Shown here: piece by piece, positions 53,595-63,296 of the stretch
Layout of the letters: every line of letters starts with the position of its first letter
Position numbering within the stretch: position 1 is the stretch's first letter
NCBI RefSeq assembly: GCF_000009265.1
Contig: NC_008380.1
Coordinates: forward strand, 2,423,501-2,487,500
DNA: 64,000 nt
Reading direction: 5' to 3'
From: Rhizobium johnstonii 3841
GTDB lineage: Bacteria > Pseudomonadota > Alphaproteobacteria > Rhizobiales > Rhizobiaceae
Translations under genes and position numbers: made by a program
Notes under the pieces: generated by a model
Database searches by the model: none
The model's input: the letters and a program-made list of their open reading frames with translations, nothing else
What the model was told of the DNA's origin: nothing

Positions 53595-54488
53595 TCACGT
53601 TGAATAACGCAGCGCGTTCACGAGAAGGGAAAAGGCGGGCGAAGACTGGCGTCGGCTTGGGTAGTAGAGATGGAAGCCCTCCCAATAGGGAGAAAAATCT
53701 TCCAGAAATCGGTGGAGGCGACCGGTTCCGAGATGGAGCTTGGCGATATCTTCCGGGACATAGGCGAAGCCGAAGCCGTCGAGAGCCGCCTCAAGAACGT
53801 TGTAGATCGTGTTGAAGACGAGCTGCCCGTCCACCCGAACCTTGATCTCGCGGCCGTTCTCTTCGAACTCCCAGGCATAAAGACCGCCATAGGTGGGCAG
53901 GCGCAGATTGATGCACCTGTGCTGCATGAGGTCCTTCGGATGTCTTGGAATATCGCGTGAGGCAAAATAGGATTCTGCGGCGACGACGGCGAAACGAACA
54001 TCCGGCCCGATCCTCACCGAGATCATGTCCTTGGCGATCTGTTCGCCGAAGCGCACGCCGGCATCATAGCCTTCACTGACGATGTCCTGCAGACCGTAGT
54101 TCACGTCCAGTTCGAGCCTGATGTCGGGATATTGTTGGAGAAAGGTTCGAAGCTTCGGCCATATGTAGCACTGGATCTGGTAGTCGCCGGCGGTCAGCCG
54201 GACGGTTCCAGCCGGCTGGTCCCGAAGAATGTTGAGCCCATCGAGCGCAGATCCGATCTCGTCGAAAAGCGGACCGATGCTCTGCAGCATCCGTTCGCCG
54301 GCCTCGGTCGGTGAGACGCTGCGCGTCGTCCTTGTCAGCAGCCGCACACCCAGCCGCTGCTCGAGCTGACGGAGCGTATGGCTCAGCGCCGACTGAGAGA
54401 CGCCGAACTTGGCTGCGGCTTTGGTGAAGCTGCGCTCCCTCGCAACCACCAGGAACACCATCAGGTCATTGATATTCTGGCGCTCCAC
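53595..54488 (-). CDS. LysR family transcriptional regulator
   Basis: 297 aa from GTG 54486-54488, behind GAGGAGGAATCAT, a strong ribosome site that explains the rare start codon. The helix-turn-helix is VVARERSFTKAAAKFGVSQSALSHTLRQLEQRLG. The effector part starts with TAGDYQIQCYIWPKLRTFL and DVNYGLQDIVSEGYDAGVRFG. It lies downstream of the carboxymuconolactone decarboxylase and aldo/keto reductase genes on the same strand, which it may control, or it may control another target. The two LysR genes converge across an 82-bp gap. Confidence 0.92.
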   Translation of the reverse strand: MERQNINDLMVFLVVARERSFTKAAAKFGVSQSALSHTLRQLEQRLGVRLLTRTTRSVSPTEAGERMLQSIGPLFDEIGSALDGLNILRDQPAGTVRLTAGDYQIQCYIWPKLRTFLQQYPDIRLELDVNYGLQDIVSEGYDAGVRFGEQIAKDMISVRIGPDVRFAVVAAESYFASRDIPRHPKDLMQHRCINLRLPTYGGLYAWEFEENGREIKVRVDGQLVFNTIYNVLEAALDGFGFAYVPEDIAKLHLGTGRLHRFLEDFSPYWEGFHLYYPSRRQSSPAFSLLVNALRYST

Positions 54489-54629
54489 TGATGATTCCTC
54501 CTCATAGACCGACGCCCATCATAAACGCCTGCCTATGAAATGGTAGCAATGAAGCCTTGGAGCTTTGGAGCAGCAAGAACGCCGGACCCTTTGCGCCGCA
54601 CCGGCGTGCTTTTGCTGCAGGCCGGAGCT

Positions 54630-55424
54630 TCACTTCGCCCGGCTACGCAGCACCTCCCCGACAACCGGCGACGCAGAGAAGGCGTTCGGCCAGCCGGCGT
54701 AGAAGGCCGTATGGGCAACGACCTCGCCGGCTTCGTCGGCGGTCAGACCGTTATCCATGGCGCGGTTGAGGTGATAGGTGATCTGAGCGCTCTGGCCCGA
54801 TGCGATCAGCGAGCTGACCGTCACAAGGCTGCGGTCTCGCGGTGCAAGACCCGGTCGTTGCCAGAGATCGAGGAACAGCGGGTCGGTCGTGAACTGCACC
54901 AGCCCCGGAGAGATCGGACCGACATTCTTCTCGACGCCGGTGGCGCGTTGGCGCTCGGCTTCCTCGTTGAGCGGCAGCAGTTGCGGAGAGGCCGCAGGCA
55001 GCTGGTCGGCCGTGATGCCCCGGTCTTTGAAGACGTCCTTGGTCGCGGCGACTGCCGACATCGCGTTCGACCAGCCCGAGTAGAAAGCCAGATGCGTGAT
55101 GATCTCGGAGACCTCCGTCGGGCTCACCCCGTTATCGAGAGCGCCGTCGACGTAGTGCTTCAGATCGATTGCCTGGTTTCGGGCGATCAGCACGGCCAGA
55201 GTGACGATGCTGCGATCGCGGCGTGACAGTTGCGGCCGCTGCCACAGATTTCCGAGCACGTCCTCTTCAGCGTATCGGCCAAGAGCCGGCGATACGGACT
55301 GGATGTCGCTGACCGACAATGATGAAGCACTTGCCGGCATGGCTCCGCCTCCACTTCCTTCCTGGGCCATGAGAGGCTCGCCCATCGTGAGCGAGATTGC
55401 CGTGGCGGCCAAAATTCGTTTCAT
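54630..55424 (-). CDS. Exported carboxymuconolactone decarboxylase-family protein, two CMD domains
   Basis: 264 aa from ATG 55422-55424 behind GGAAGGATAT. An N-terminal signal peptide (MKRILAATAISLTMGEPLMAQE) is present, which is unusual for this family. Two CMD units follow: residues 58-130 (LWQRPQLSRRDRSIVTLAVLIARNQAIDLKHYVDGALDNGVSPTEVSE) and about 175-250 (LWQRPGLAPRDRSLVTVSSLIASGQSAQITYHLNRAMDNGLTADE). The redox CxxC of AhpD is absent. Related exported proteins are known beside aldo/keto reductases in proteobacteria. Enzyme role uncertain. Confidence 0.88.
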   Translation of the reverse strand: MKRILAATAISLTMGEPLMAQEGSGGGAMPASASSLSVSDIQSVSPALGRYAEEDVLGNLWQRPQLSRRDRSIVTLAVLIARNQAIDLKHYVDGALDNGVSPTEVSEIITHLAFYSGWSNAMSAVAATKDVFKDRGITADQLPAASPQLLPLNEEAERQRATGVEKNVGPISPGLVQFTTDPLFLDLWQRPGLAPRDRSLVTVSSLIASGQSAQITYHLNRAMDNGLTADEAGEVVAHTAFYAGWPNAFSASPVVGEVLRSRAK

Positions 55425-55561
55425 GATGATATCCTTCCAACTTGGTTGTTCCGGCATCGCCTGGAATGGGCCCGCAACGGCGCGACGACGAAAGCCGCAA
55501 TGCGCTCGTCGTCAGCGTCGAAGCAGGTTGCGGTGGTATTGGCTGCCGCAGAATGTGCCCG

Positions 55562-56560
<999 letters not shown>

Positions 56561-56637
56561 TCAGGTTGATTTGAAGAGCTATCGACGACGCGCGCCGTGA
56601 GGCGATCTCATGCCGACGTCATGCGATCCGACCGCCG

Positions 56638-57018
56638 TCAGGGCTTTTCGTCGCGTGGTGTGATCCGGACAGTTGCCGCGCGGGCTCGGGCGCTGACCAT
56701 CGGCGCGAGATACTGGCTCTTGCCGTATTTGGCGCGGTAGGCGTCGTCGATGCGATCGTTGATCGGGCCGTCGACAGGCTCGAAGCCGACGGTGCGCGTC
56801 ATGCCGGCGGCAATGATCCGTCCAGCCTTCTGGTGGACCGCCGCCTGATACCAGCGGGACTTCTGACCATGGTAGCCGCGCACGTAGAGCGAGCCATCGA
56901 CGACGACCTCCCAGATCCAGGTCGGGGTGCCATAGGTGGCGCCATCTTCGCGAAACGGTGCGATTTTCAGATCGTCGGCCTGATCGATTTTGCTAAGCTC
57001 GTCATCCGACCAGTTCAT
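56638..57018 (-). CDS. DUF2255 family protein (126 aa)
   Basis: ATG 57016-57018 behind GGAGAGCG; the longer frame to 57147 is rejected. The product begins MNWSDDELSKIDQADDLKIAP and has the DUF2255 core TPTWIWEVVVDGSLYVRGYHGQKSRWYQAAVHQKAG, a split-barrel-like fold similar to deazaflavin or FMN binding proteins. It ends with DDAYRAKYGKSQYLAPMVS. No cofactor or activity is established. It lies upstream of the aldo/keto reductase gene on the same strand. Confidence 0.85.
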   Translation of the reverse strand: MNWSDDELSKIDQADDLKIAPFREDGATYGTPTWIWEVVVDGSLYVRGYHGQKSRWYQAAVHQKAGRIIAAGMTRTVGFEPVDGPINDRIDDAYRAKYGKSQYLAPMVSARARAATVRITPRDEKP

Positions 57019-57501
57019 CGTCGCTCTCCGCTCAGTTTGGCTACAGTCGTGGTACCGCTTCCCGATCTCATGCTCTGAATATAGAGCGCGTGCCCAACCA
57101 TGATTAGGCGCCGCAAATCGCATGAACCTATGAGCGTGAATCATCAATGCAGGCCGGTCGCAGGCGGAGGTTCGGCCTGCGATGCAGACCTTTTGCTCCT
57201 ACGGCGCTCTGCTGGAAAGGTGGCTGAAACGCACATCCGTCATCGCTCACATCAGTAGGCGGCGTAACTCGGCGCATCGGAAAATGGTGATCGATTGCGG
57301 TTCGATCGGCATTCTGCTACGAACGGCCCGTCGAAAGAGTGCTGACCGGATGGTAGCCCGGTCGCCGTCTCAAGGGACGGCAATTCTCCCTCCAAGGGTA
57401 TCCGCGACACCCGAGACCGGCTTGCCGGTCGCAAAGGTGTGTCCGCTGATAACCACGTCATCGTCGACGCACCTTCTCAACTGTTGGAAGGATGGACGAC
57501 C
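57019..57501. other. Intergenic stretch between DUF2255 and SDR genes
   Basis: 483 bp between divergent genes. Open frames exist on the plus strand (57182-57505) and the minus strand (57252-57461), but none has a ribosome site or a plausible family. It must contain the promoters of both neighbours. No repeat or strong promoter was found by eye. Confidence 0.4.
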
Positions 57502-58242
57502 TTGAAGCTCACAGGAAACACAATTCTCATTACTGGCGGCGCAACCGGCATCGGTTTTGCACTCGCGCGGCGCCTTTCCGAAAAGGGCAATCACGTCATC
57601 ATTTGCGGTAGAAGCGAAGCCGCGCTCCGGAAGGCTCAGGAGGACGTGCCTGCGCTGATCACCCGCATTTGCGACGTTGCCAACGGCGAGAGTCGCCATT
57701 CCATGGTCGAATGGCTGAAGGCGGAGCATCCGGCACTCAACGTCGTCGTCAACAATGCCGGCGTTCAGCATCGGCGCGATTTCAATACCGATCCGGCGAT
57801 CGACACTCTCGATCAGGAGGTGGCGATCAATCTTACGGCGCCGATCCATCTGATCGCCGAGCTGCTCGCCACCTTGAGGCAGCAGGAGCATGCGTTCATC
57901 ATCAACGTCAGCTCGGGCCTCGCCTTTTCGCCGATGGCCGATGTGCCGGTCTATTGCGCCACGAAGGCCGCGATCCACTCCTTTACGCTCAGCCTGCGCC
58001 ATCAGTTGAAATCCACAGCAATTCGGGTGATCGAGGTCGCGCCACCGATCGTCGATACCGCTCTCGGCGGTGGTACGCGCAGCCAAGGCACCGCAAGCCG
58101 CATGATGGTCTCCTCGGAAGAGTTCGCCGCCGATGCGGTGGCGCAGCTTGAAGCGGATAAGGATGAGATCCTCGTCGGCATCTCCGCGGACACGCGCCGG
58201 ATGGGCGAAGCCCTGTTCGAGCGCATGAACAGCCGCTCCTGA
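57502..58242 (+). CDS. Short-chain dehydrogenase/reductase, DltE-like
   Basis: 246 aa from a TTG at 57502 with AAGG ten bases upstream; the family start is MK-(L/T)-GNTILITGG, which supports the short form over ATG 57439. Motifs: TGGATGIG (11-18), NNAG (84-87), S137 and Y151/K155 (VYCATK). The DltE-like group also has the RVIEVAPPIVDTALGGG loop. Substrate not known. Single gene, followed by a 340-bp gap to a quinone oxidoreductase gene. Confidence 0.88.
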   Translation: MKLTGNTILITGGATGIGFALARRLSEKGNHVIICGRSEAALRKAQEDVPALITRICDVANGESRHSMVEWLKAEHPALNVVVNNAGVQHRRDFNTDPAIDTLDQEVAINLTAPIHLIAELLATLRQQEHAFIINVSSGLAFSPMADVPVYCATKAAIHSFTLSLRHQLKSTAIRVIEVAPPIVDTALGGGTRSQGTASRMMVSSEEFAADAVAQLEADKDEILVGISADTRRMGEALFERMNSRS

Positions 58243-58585
58243 TGGGTGTGGATTGCCGTGACCGGTCGCGGCAATCCCTCCCGAAGATCGCTGCTCGGCC
58301 GCTAGATCTCCAAGCGGACGACGTCACGCCAACGATGGTGCCAGAATTTGGCACCGTGGTGGTCTAACCTGCATCGACGTGACGGAATTCAGGAAAGCCA
58401 TGGTCATCAGACTTCGCGGCGACGCCGGAAATTGCCTCCGCGGATGTCCATGCGATCCTCAAGCATTCCCGTCAAACGCGGGCAGGGGAGGTCGCCTGGT
58501 CATCGGGCCGCTGGCGCTGCCCGGGCTCGCGGCGGCTGCCACTGTCACAGTCGTGCCTTTAGCAAAACAGGAAGAATGGCCCACT

Positions 58586-59518
58586 ATGAAACGCATTCAA
58601 TATCACCAGTACGGCGGCCCCGATCTGATGCGGCTCGAGGAGTTCGAACTGGCTTCGCCGGGTAAAGGACAAGTGGCGGTCAAGATCAAGTTCGCAGCGA
58701 TCAATCCCATCGATTGGAAGCTGCGGGCGGGACAGATGAAGATCGTTACGGGAAGGGCTTTTCCTCGCGCAATGGGGATGGATATTTCCGGGACGGTCAT
58801 TTCGGTCGGTGAAGGGGTGACGCGCTTCAAGATCGGCGATGCCGTGTTCGGTCTTGCCCGGTTCAAGGAGAGCGGGGCCCTGGGAGAGGCTGTCGTCACC
58901 AAGGACAGCTTCTTGGCCAAGAAACCCGACACCGTTTCGTTTGAGGAGGCGGCTTGTCTCGGGACGCCTGGAGCCACTGCTTGGAACGGGCTGGTCGACA
59001 AAGCGAAGCTGACTGCCGGCGAGCACGTCTTCATCAATGGCTGTACCGGTGCGGTGGGCGAAGCGGCTGTGCAGATCGCGCAGATTCTGGGCGCAAAGGT
59101 CTCGGGCAGTTGCAGCGCGGTGGCGACGGAACGGGCGCGGGGCCTCGGCGTTCAAACCGTGTTCGACTATCGGACAACTGATTTGTCGACGGTTCGCGAG
59201 CGTTTCGATGTGGTCTACGACACGGCTGCGACGATGACGGACGCCGTGGGGCTTGGGCTCTTGCGTCAGAATGGCCGGTTCGTCGACCTCAATCCCACGC
59301 CGGGAAAATTCATTCGGTCAATGTTCAACCGAAGACTGAAGGTTGTGGTGTGCACACCGAGGTCCGAGATTCTCGATAGAATCGCTCGTGCCGCCAAGGA
59401 CGAAAATCTTCGCCTTCCGATCGCCGAGATCGTGCCTCTCAGCGAAGCCATTCCACTCATCACGGCTCTTGAGTCCGGACGGAAGCTCGCCGGAAAAGCC
59501 CTCGTCATGATGGAGTGA
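58586..59518 (+). CDS. NADPH-dependent quinone oxidoreductase (MDR superfamily)
   Basis: 310 aa from ATG 58586 (frame open from 58379 is rejected). A zinc-free medium-chain reductase: MKRIQYHQYGGPDLMRLEEF at the start, AAINPIDWKLRAGQ, then the Rossmann motif NGCTGAVGEAAVQIAQILGAKV (about 150-172), and GRKLAGKALVMME at the end. It reduces quinones or alpha,beta-unsaturated carbonyls. Coupled to the WYL regulator gene through a GTGA overlap, so the regulator likely controls this enzyme. Confidence 0.9.
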   Translation: MKRIQYHQYGGPDLMRLEEFELASPGKGQVAVKIKFAAINPIDWKLRAGQMKIVTGRAFPRAMGMDISGTVISVGEGVTRFKIGDAVFGLARFKESGALGEAVVTKDSFLAKKPDTVSFEEAACLGTPGATAWNGLVDKAKLTAGEHVFINGCTGAVGEAAVQIAQILGAKVSGSCSAVATERARGLGVQTVFDYRTTDLSTVRERFDVVYDTAATMTDAVGLGLLRQNGRFVDLNPTPGKFIRSMFNRRLKVVVCTPRSEILDRIARAAKDENLRLPIAEIVPLSEAIPLITALESGRKLAGKALVMME

Positions 59519-60222
59519 GCGTGTCACGAAGCCATCGATTATTTGACCTGATGCAAGTTCTTCGTCGTCACCGCGGAACGGTACCCGGCTTGACGCTTGC
59601 GCGAGAGCTCGGAGTTTCGCTGCGGACCATCCGTCGTGACATCGTGACGCTGCAAGCCATGGGCGCGGATATCGATGGAGAGCCCGGGGTCGGCTACATA
59701 CTGCAGCCGGGCTTCCTTTTGCCGCCTCTGTCGTTCACGGAAGAAGAGATCCAGGCGCTTGTCGCTGGCGCGCAGTGGGTCAGTCGACACACGGACGATG
59801 CTTTGGTGCACGCTGTTCAAAACGCGCTTGCAAAAATCGGCGGTGTGCTTCCCCCCGACCTGCGACGGGGCTTGGACGATAATACGTTCTTTGTTGGTCG
59901 TTCTGAAAGAGGTTCATCGGTTGTTGATCTGGCGCAGGTCAGGCGAGCGATGCGCGAGCAGCGAAAGATAAGCATCACGCACAAAGATCGAAGCGGGGCC
60001 GTGTCCGAGAGGACCATATGGCCAATCATGCTGGGTTTCATTGATTCACAGCGATTTATCGCGGGTTGGTGCGAACTGCAGGGCGACTTTCGTATCTTCC
60101 AAGCTGACCACGTCATGACCGTCTGTTTCCTGGATGATCACTATCCGGGAAACCGCCGCCAACTCGTCAAGGAGTGGCGCGCTCAGGAACAGCATCCATG
60201 CAAACAGAGGGATTGCGGATAG
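59515..60222 (+). CDS. HTH and WYL domain regulator (YafY type)
   Basis: 235 aa; the GTG at 59515 overlaps the previous stop (GTGA), so I use it, although GTG 59521 is possible. Residues 8-65 form an HTH_11 winged helix (TLARELGVSLRTIRRDIVTLQAMGADIDGEPG). Residues 135-210 are a WYL domain (REQRKISITHKDRSGAVSERTIWPIMLGF, FIAGWCELQGDFRIFQADHV). WYL domains bind nucleic acids or small ligands and often act in stress regulation. The gene follows the quinone oxidoreductase it probably controls. Confidence 0.88.
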   Translation: MSVSRSHRLFDLMQVLRRHRGTVPGLTLARELGVSLRTIRRDIVTLQAMGADIDGEPGVGYILQPGFLLPPLSFTEEEIQALVAGAQWVSRHTDDALVHAVQNALAKIGGVLPPDLRRGLDDNTFFVGRSERGSSVVDLAQVRRAMREQRKISITHKDRSGAVSERTIWPIMLGFIDSQRFIAGWCELQGDFRIFQADHVMTVCFLDDHYPGNRRQLVKEWRAQEQHPCKQRDCG

Positions 60223-60314
60223 CTGATTGTTGCCTCGGCCCCCGAATTCAACCTCGCTCTGCAGGCGGCAGCCTGCAGAGCGTTTCGAAGACTTTATAGA
60301 GATCGGAAATATTG

Positions 60315-60941
60315 ATGGCTTATACGACTTCCTCCGACCGCCCCTTCAAGCAGAAGCGGCGAATTTGGGCCTTTTGGGCGCTGACCGTTGCCTTTGTCAC
60401 CTTCCAGCTCATCGCGCATCCAAGCTTCGGATCTGAAAGCCTTTTTCTGACCCTGCTCGCTCAGTTCGGTACGTTGTTGATCGCCTTTGGCATAATCGGA
60501 CGAATCTGGTCGACCATCTATATTGGAGGTCGAAAGAATTCCGCGCTTGTGACCCAGGGACCCTATTCGATCACGCGCAACCCTCTTTATCTCTTTTCGC
60601 TCTGCATGATCAGCGGCGTCTGCCTGGTGTTTGGTAGTCTGCTTTTCACCGGAATTTTCACGCTGCTCGCCTATCTTGTGTTCAGATATACGGCGAAGCG
60701 GGAGGCCATATATTTGTCTCACCTCTTCGCCGAGCCATACGCGGAATACGCTCGGCGCACACCATTGTTCTGGCCCAATTTCTCCAATTTTGAGTGGGGG
60801 CAGGCTCCGGTGATTTCCAACCGGGCGCTGCTGGTGACATCAAGAGATTCTCTCTTCACCATCGCCATGATCCCATTTTCCGAACTGGTCGAATACCTTC
60901 GAGAAAGCGGCTTTCTAACCATGGCAATCGTTGTTCCTTGA
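60315..60941 (+). CDS. Isoprenylcysteine methyltransferase-like membrane protein
   Basis: 208 aa; ATG 60315 is preferred to TTG 60312. Four to five membrane helices are visible. The ICMT/phospholipid methyltransferase core includes LVTQGPYSITRNPLYLFSLCMI, with the conserved GPYxxxRNPxY motif, then the C-terminal AKREAIYLSHLFAEPYAEYARRTPLFWPNF. In bacteria such proteins methylate phospholipids or small thiols with S-adenosylmethionine. It is the last gene of a loose block and follows the WYL regulator by 90 bp. Confidence 0.9.
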   Translation: MAYTTSSDRPFKQKRRIWAFWALTVAFVTFQLIAHPSFGSESLFLTLLAQFGTLLIAFGIIGRIWSTIYIGGRKNSALVTQGPYSITRNPLYLFSLCMISGVCLVFGSLLFTGIFTLLAYLVFRYTAKREAIYLSHLFAEPYAEYARRTPLFWPNFSNFEWGQAPVISNRALLVTSRDSLFTIAMIPFSELVEYLRESGFLTMAIVVP

Positions 60942-61235
60942 TCGCGCCGAGCGTACGTCGAAGCCCGGGACGCGCTCACGGTTGTCGTCGGCGTGCCCAG
61001 GCAGCCCCTTGTGTCCGCACGTTAGAGTTTTTGTGCGGCACGCAGCACAGGCTGGCACCGCCGCGTCCGCTTGGCGCGGCCCGCAACCTCGGTCCGAAAA
61101 TGCGCATATCGGCGAAAAGGTTCCAGGAAAACAACCGCATTCCCCCATGCCGGAAGCCTTGATGCGGCGCGCCGGCTCTTTCCAAATCGACAGGTCGCAC
61201 TAGCTTAACGGGGACGTGACGAAAAGGAGAAAACC

Positions 61236-61445
61236 ATGACCGACGCACCGAATACGGCGACCCCGGCGCGAAGAGTGTTGCGGGGCCGCCCCTACAGCAT
61301 CGGCGAATTTGCCAGAAAATACCGGTTGGACGACAAGGAGGCAAAACGCCTCTACGACAAGTTCGGCCCGTCGGCCACCGAACTCGACCTGTTGATGGCA
61401 GCAAAGCGGCGCCCGCCGGGCCTGCCGACCAATCTCGACGCCTGA
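61236..61445 (+). CDS. Small conserved protein (69 aa), rhizobial type
   Basis: ATG 61236 with AAAGGAGAAAACC upstream. The product MTDAPNTATPARRVLRGRPYSIGEFARKYRLDDKEAKRLYDKFGPSATELDLLMAAKRRP has a short helix-turn-helix-like middle (SIGEFARKYRLDDKEAKRLY), reminiscent of small DUF3606-like proteins, but this is not certain. It is soluble and basic. It is 10 bp upstream of the GFA gene, so they are co-transcribed. Confidence 0.6.
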   Translation: MTDAPNTATPARRVLRGRPYSIGEFARKYRLDDKEAKRLYDKFGPSATELDLLMAAKRRPPGLPTNLDA

Positions 61446-61454
61446 AGGCGCTCT

Positions 61455-61829
61455 ATGAGGATCCGAACCGGAAGCTGCCTTTGCGGGGCGGTGGCCTACA
61501 GGGTGGAGGGCGAGCCGTTGCGCACCGGTCTCTGCCACTGCGCCGATTGCCGCAAATCGAGTGGCTCCGCCTTCACCTTCTTCGCGGTCTGGCCGCGCCA
61601 GGCTTTTTCCCATAACGGGGAGATCGCCACATTCGCCGGCCGCAGCTTCTGCCCCGTCTGCGGCGGCAGGCTTTTCTGCCTTAGGGATGATGAGGCGGAA
61701 GTCCGCCTGGGCTCGCTCGACACTCCGCCAACCGACTTTGCGCCTAGCTATGAGGTCTGGATCAAGCGGCGTGAACCGTGGCTGCATCCTTTGCCGGACG
61801 CGGGCCAATTTGCCGAGGATGCGAACTGA
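61455..61829 (+). CDS. GFA family protein (short form)
   Basis: 124 aa. The zinc ligands are GSCLCGAV (C8, C10), LCHCADCRKSSGSAF (C31, C33, C36), and SFCPVCGGRLF. The family spans enzymes and structural proteins with a CENP-V/GFA fold; function here unknown. It differs in size and sequence from the 166-aa GFA protein at 28368. Co-transcribed with the small gene upstream. Confidence 0.9.
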   Translation: MRIRTGSCLCGAVAYRVEGEPLRTGLCHCADCRKSSGSAFTFFAVWPRQAFSHNGEIATFAGRSFCPVCGGRLFCLRDDEAEVRLGSLDTPPTDFAPSYEVWIKRREPWLHPLPDAGQFAEDAN

Positions 61830-61991
61830 CGGACGCTTGCTCATCGAAAACTTGACTTTCCTTACCAATATTTCATTTCACCCATCCGCAATTCCGTGCC
61901 AGTTCGGCGGCAACGCTAATCGCCGGTTCATCTGCGTTGTGATTATTTCGCCGCAGAGGCCGCAAGCGGCCACTGACTGATTGAGGACGAC

Positions 61992-63284
61992 ATGAACAAA
62001 ATCGTAAGCGGCAGCGAAACCGGAGCAAAGACAGGCGCAGCGTCCGCTCTCGCCGCGGTCCTTGCTGCATCGGGACGGCAGGGCAAGCGCAGCCGCTGGC
62101 GCGGACGCCTGCTCATCCTGCTGATCCTCATCGTTGCCGCAGCCGTCGCCGCTTATTTCTATATGGGTCGTGGGCAAGGCGAAGTGAGCTATGCCACCCA
62201 GCCGGCAAAACGCGGTGACCTGACGGTGCTCGTCACCGCCACCGGCTCGGTACAGCCGACCGAGCAGGTGGATATATCGAGCGAGCTTTCCGGCACGGTT
62301 CGCGACGTCAATGTCGATTACAACAGCACGGTCAAATCAGGCGAAGTGCTCGCTCTCCTCGATACCAACAAGCTCGAGGCGGATGTGAAGAGCTCGCGCG
62401 CCAAGCTCAATTCGGCCAAGGCGAACGTCGTCAAGGCCAATGCCGATATGCAATCGGCAGGCACCTCGCTCGAGCGGCTGAAAAGTCTGGTCAGGAGCAA
62501 CGTCTCCACCCAGCAGAGCCTCGACGACGCCAGCTACAAATATGATTCCGCCGTCGCCGCCAAACAGATCAACGAGGCCGAGGTCCTGGCCTCGGAGGCC
62601 GACCTGCAGCTTGCCGAGGTCAATCTCGCCAAGGCAAAGATCATCTCGCCGATCGACGGCGTCATCCTCACCCGTTCGGTCAATCCGGGCGCCACAGTCG
62701 CAGCCTCGCTTTCGGCCCCGATCCTTTTCACCATCGCCGGCGATTTGAAGAAGATGGAGCTGCAGGTTGATGTCGACGAGGCCGATGTCGGCCAGATCGC
62801 CGTCGGCCAGAAGGCGAAATTCACGGTCGACGCCTATCCCGACCGGACCTTTCCCGCCGAGATCGAGCAGATCCGCTTCGCCTCCGAAGTGGTCAACAAT
62901 GTCGTGACCTATAAGGCGGTCTTGTCTGTCGACAATGCCGACCTGCTGTTGCGCCCCGGCATGACGGCGACGGCCGATGTCACCGTCGAGGCCATCAAGG
63001 ACACGCTGATGGTGTCGAACGCCGCGCTGCGCTACGCCCCGGCGCAGGCGGAAAGGCGCGGCCGCGGCATTTTCGGCATCTTTGGCCCGCCACGCCAGCG
63101 CAACAACAATGCCGGCCCGGCGCTGAAGGGCGCTGAGCGCCGTGTCTGGGTGCTGCGCAACGGCCGGCCAGTGCCTGTCGTCATCCAGGTCGGCTCATCC
63201 GACGGCCAGTTCACCCAGGTCGTCTCCGGCGACATCAAGCAAGACGACGCACTGGTGACCGACGCCACGGCGCGTGCGAACTAG
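61992..63284 (+). CDS. Efflux RND/ABC periplasmic adaptor subunit (MacA/HlyD type)
   Basis: 430 aa. A single N-terminal membrane helix at about 38-58 (RLLILLILIVAAAVAAYF) anchors it. The rest is adaptor: a lipoyl-like part (GDLTVLVTATGSVQPTEQVDISSELSGTVRDV), a coiled hairpin (105-200, SSRAKLNSAKANVVKANADMQ), and a beta-barrel (ILTRSVNPGATVAASLS). MacA-type adaptors link an inner-membrane ABC exporter to an outer-membrane channel. The MacB-type gene follows after 12 bp; no TolC gene is in the window. ATG 61992 follows GAGGACGAC. Confidence 0.9.
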   Translation: MNKIVSGSETGAKTGAASALAAVLAASGRQGKRSRWRGRLLILLILIVAAAVAAYFYMGRGQGEVSYATQPAKRGDLTVLVTATGSVQPTEQVDISSELSGTVRDVNVDYNSTVKSGEVLALLDTNKLEADVKSSRAKLNSAKANVVKANADMQSAGTSLERLKSLVRSNVSTQQSLDDASYKYDSAVAAKQINEAEVLASEADLQLAEVNLAKAKIISPIDGVILTRSVNPGATVAASLSAPILFTIAGDLKKMELQVDVDEADVGQIAVGQKAKFTVDAYPDRTFPAEIEQIRFASEVVNNVVTYKAVLSVDNADLLLRPGMTATADVTVEAIKDTLMVSNAALRYAPAQAERRGRGIFGIFGPPRQRNNNAGPALKGAERRVWVLRNGRPVPVVIQVGSSDGQFTQVVSGDIKQDDALVTDATARAN

Positions 63285-63296
63285 GCGGAGAGACGG

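Noticed and set aside
54510..54545. LysR box near the second LysR gene (CATA-N10-TATG)
   Set aside because: The symmetric bases give T-N12-A rather than the usual T-N11-A, and the site is too loose to claim.
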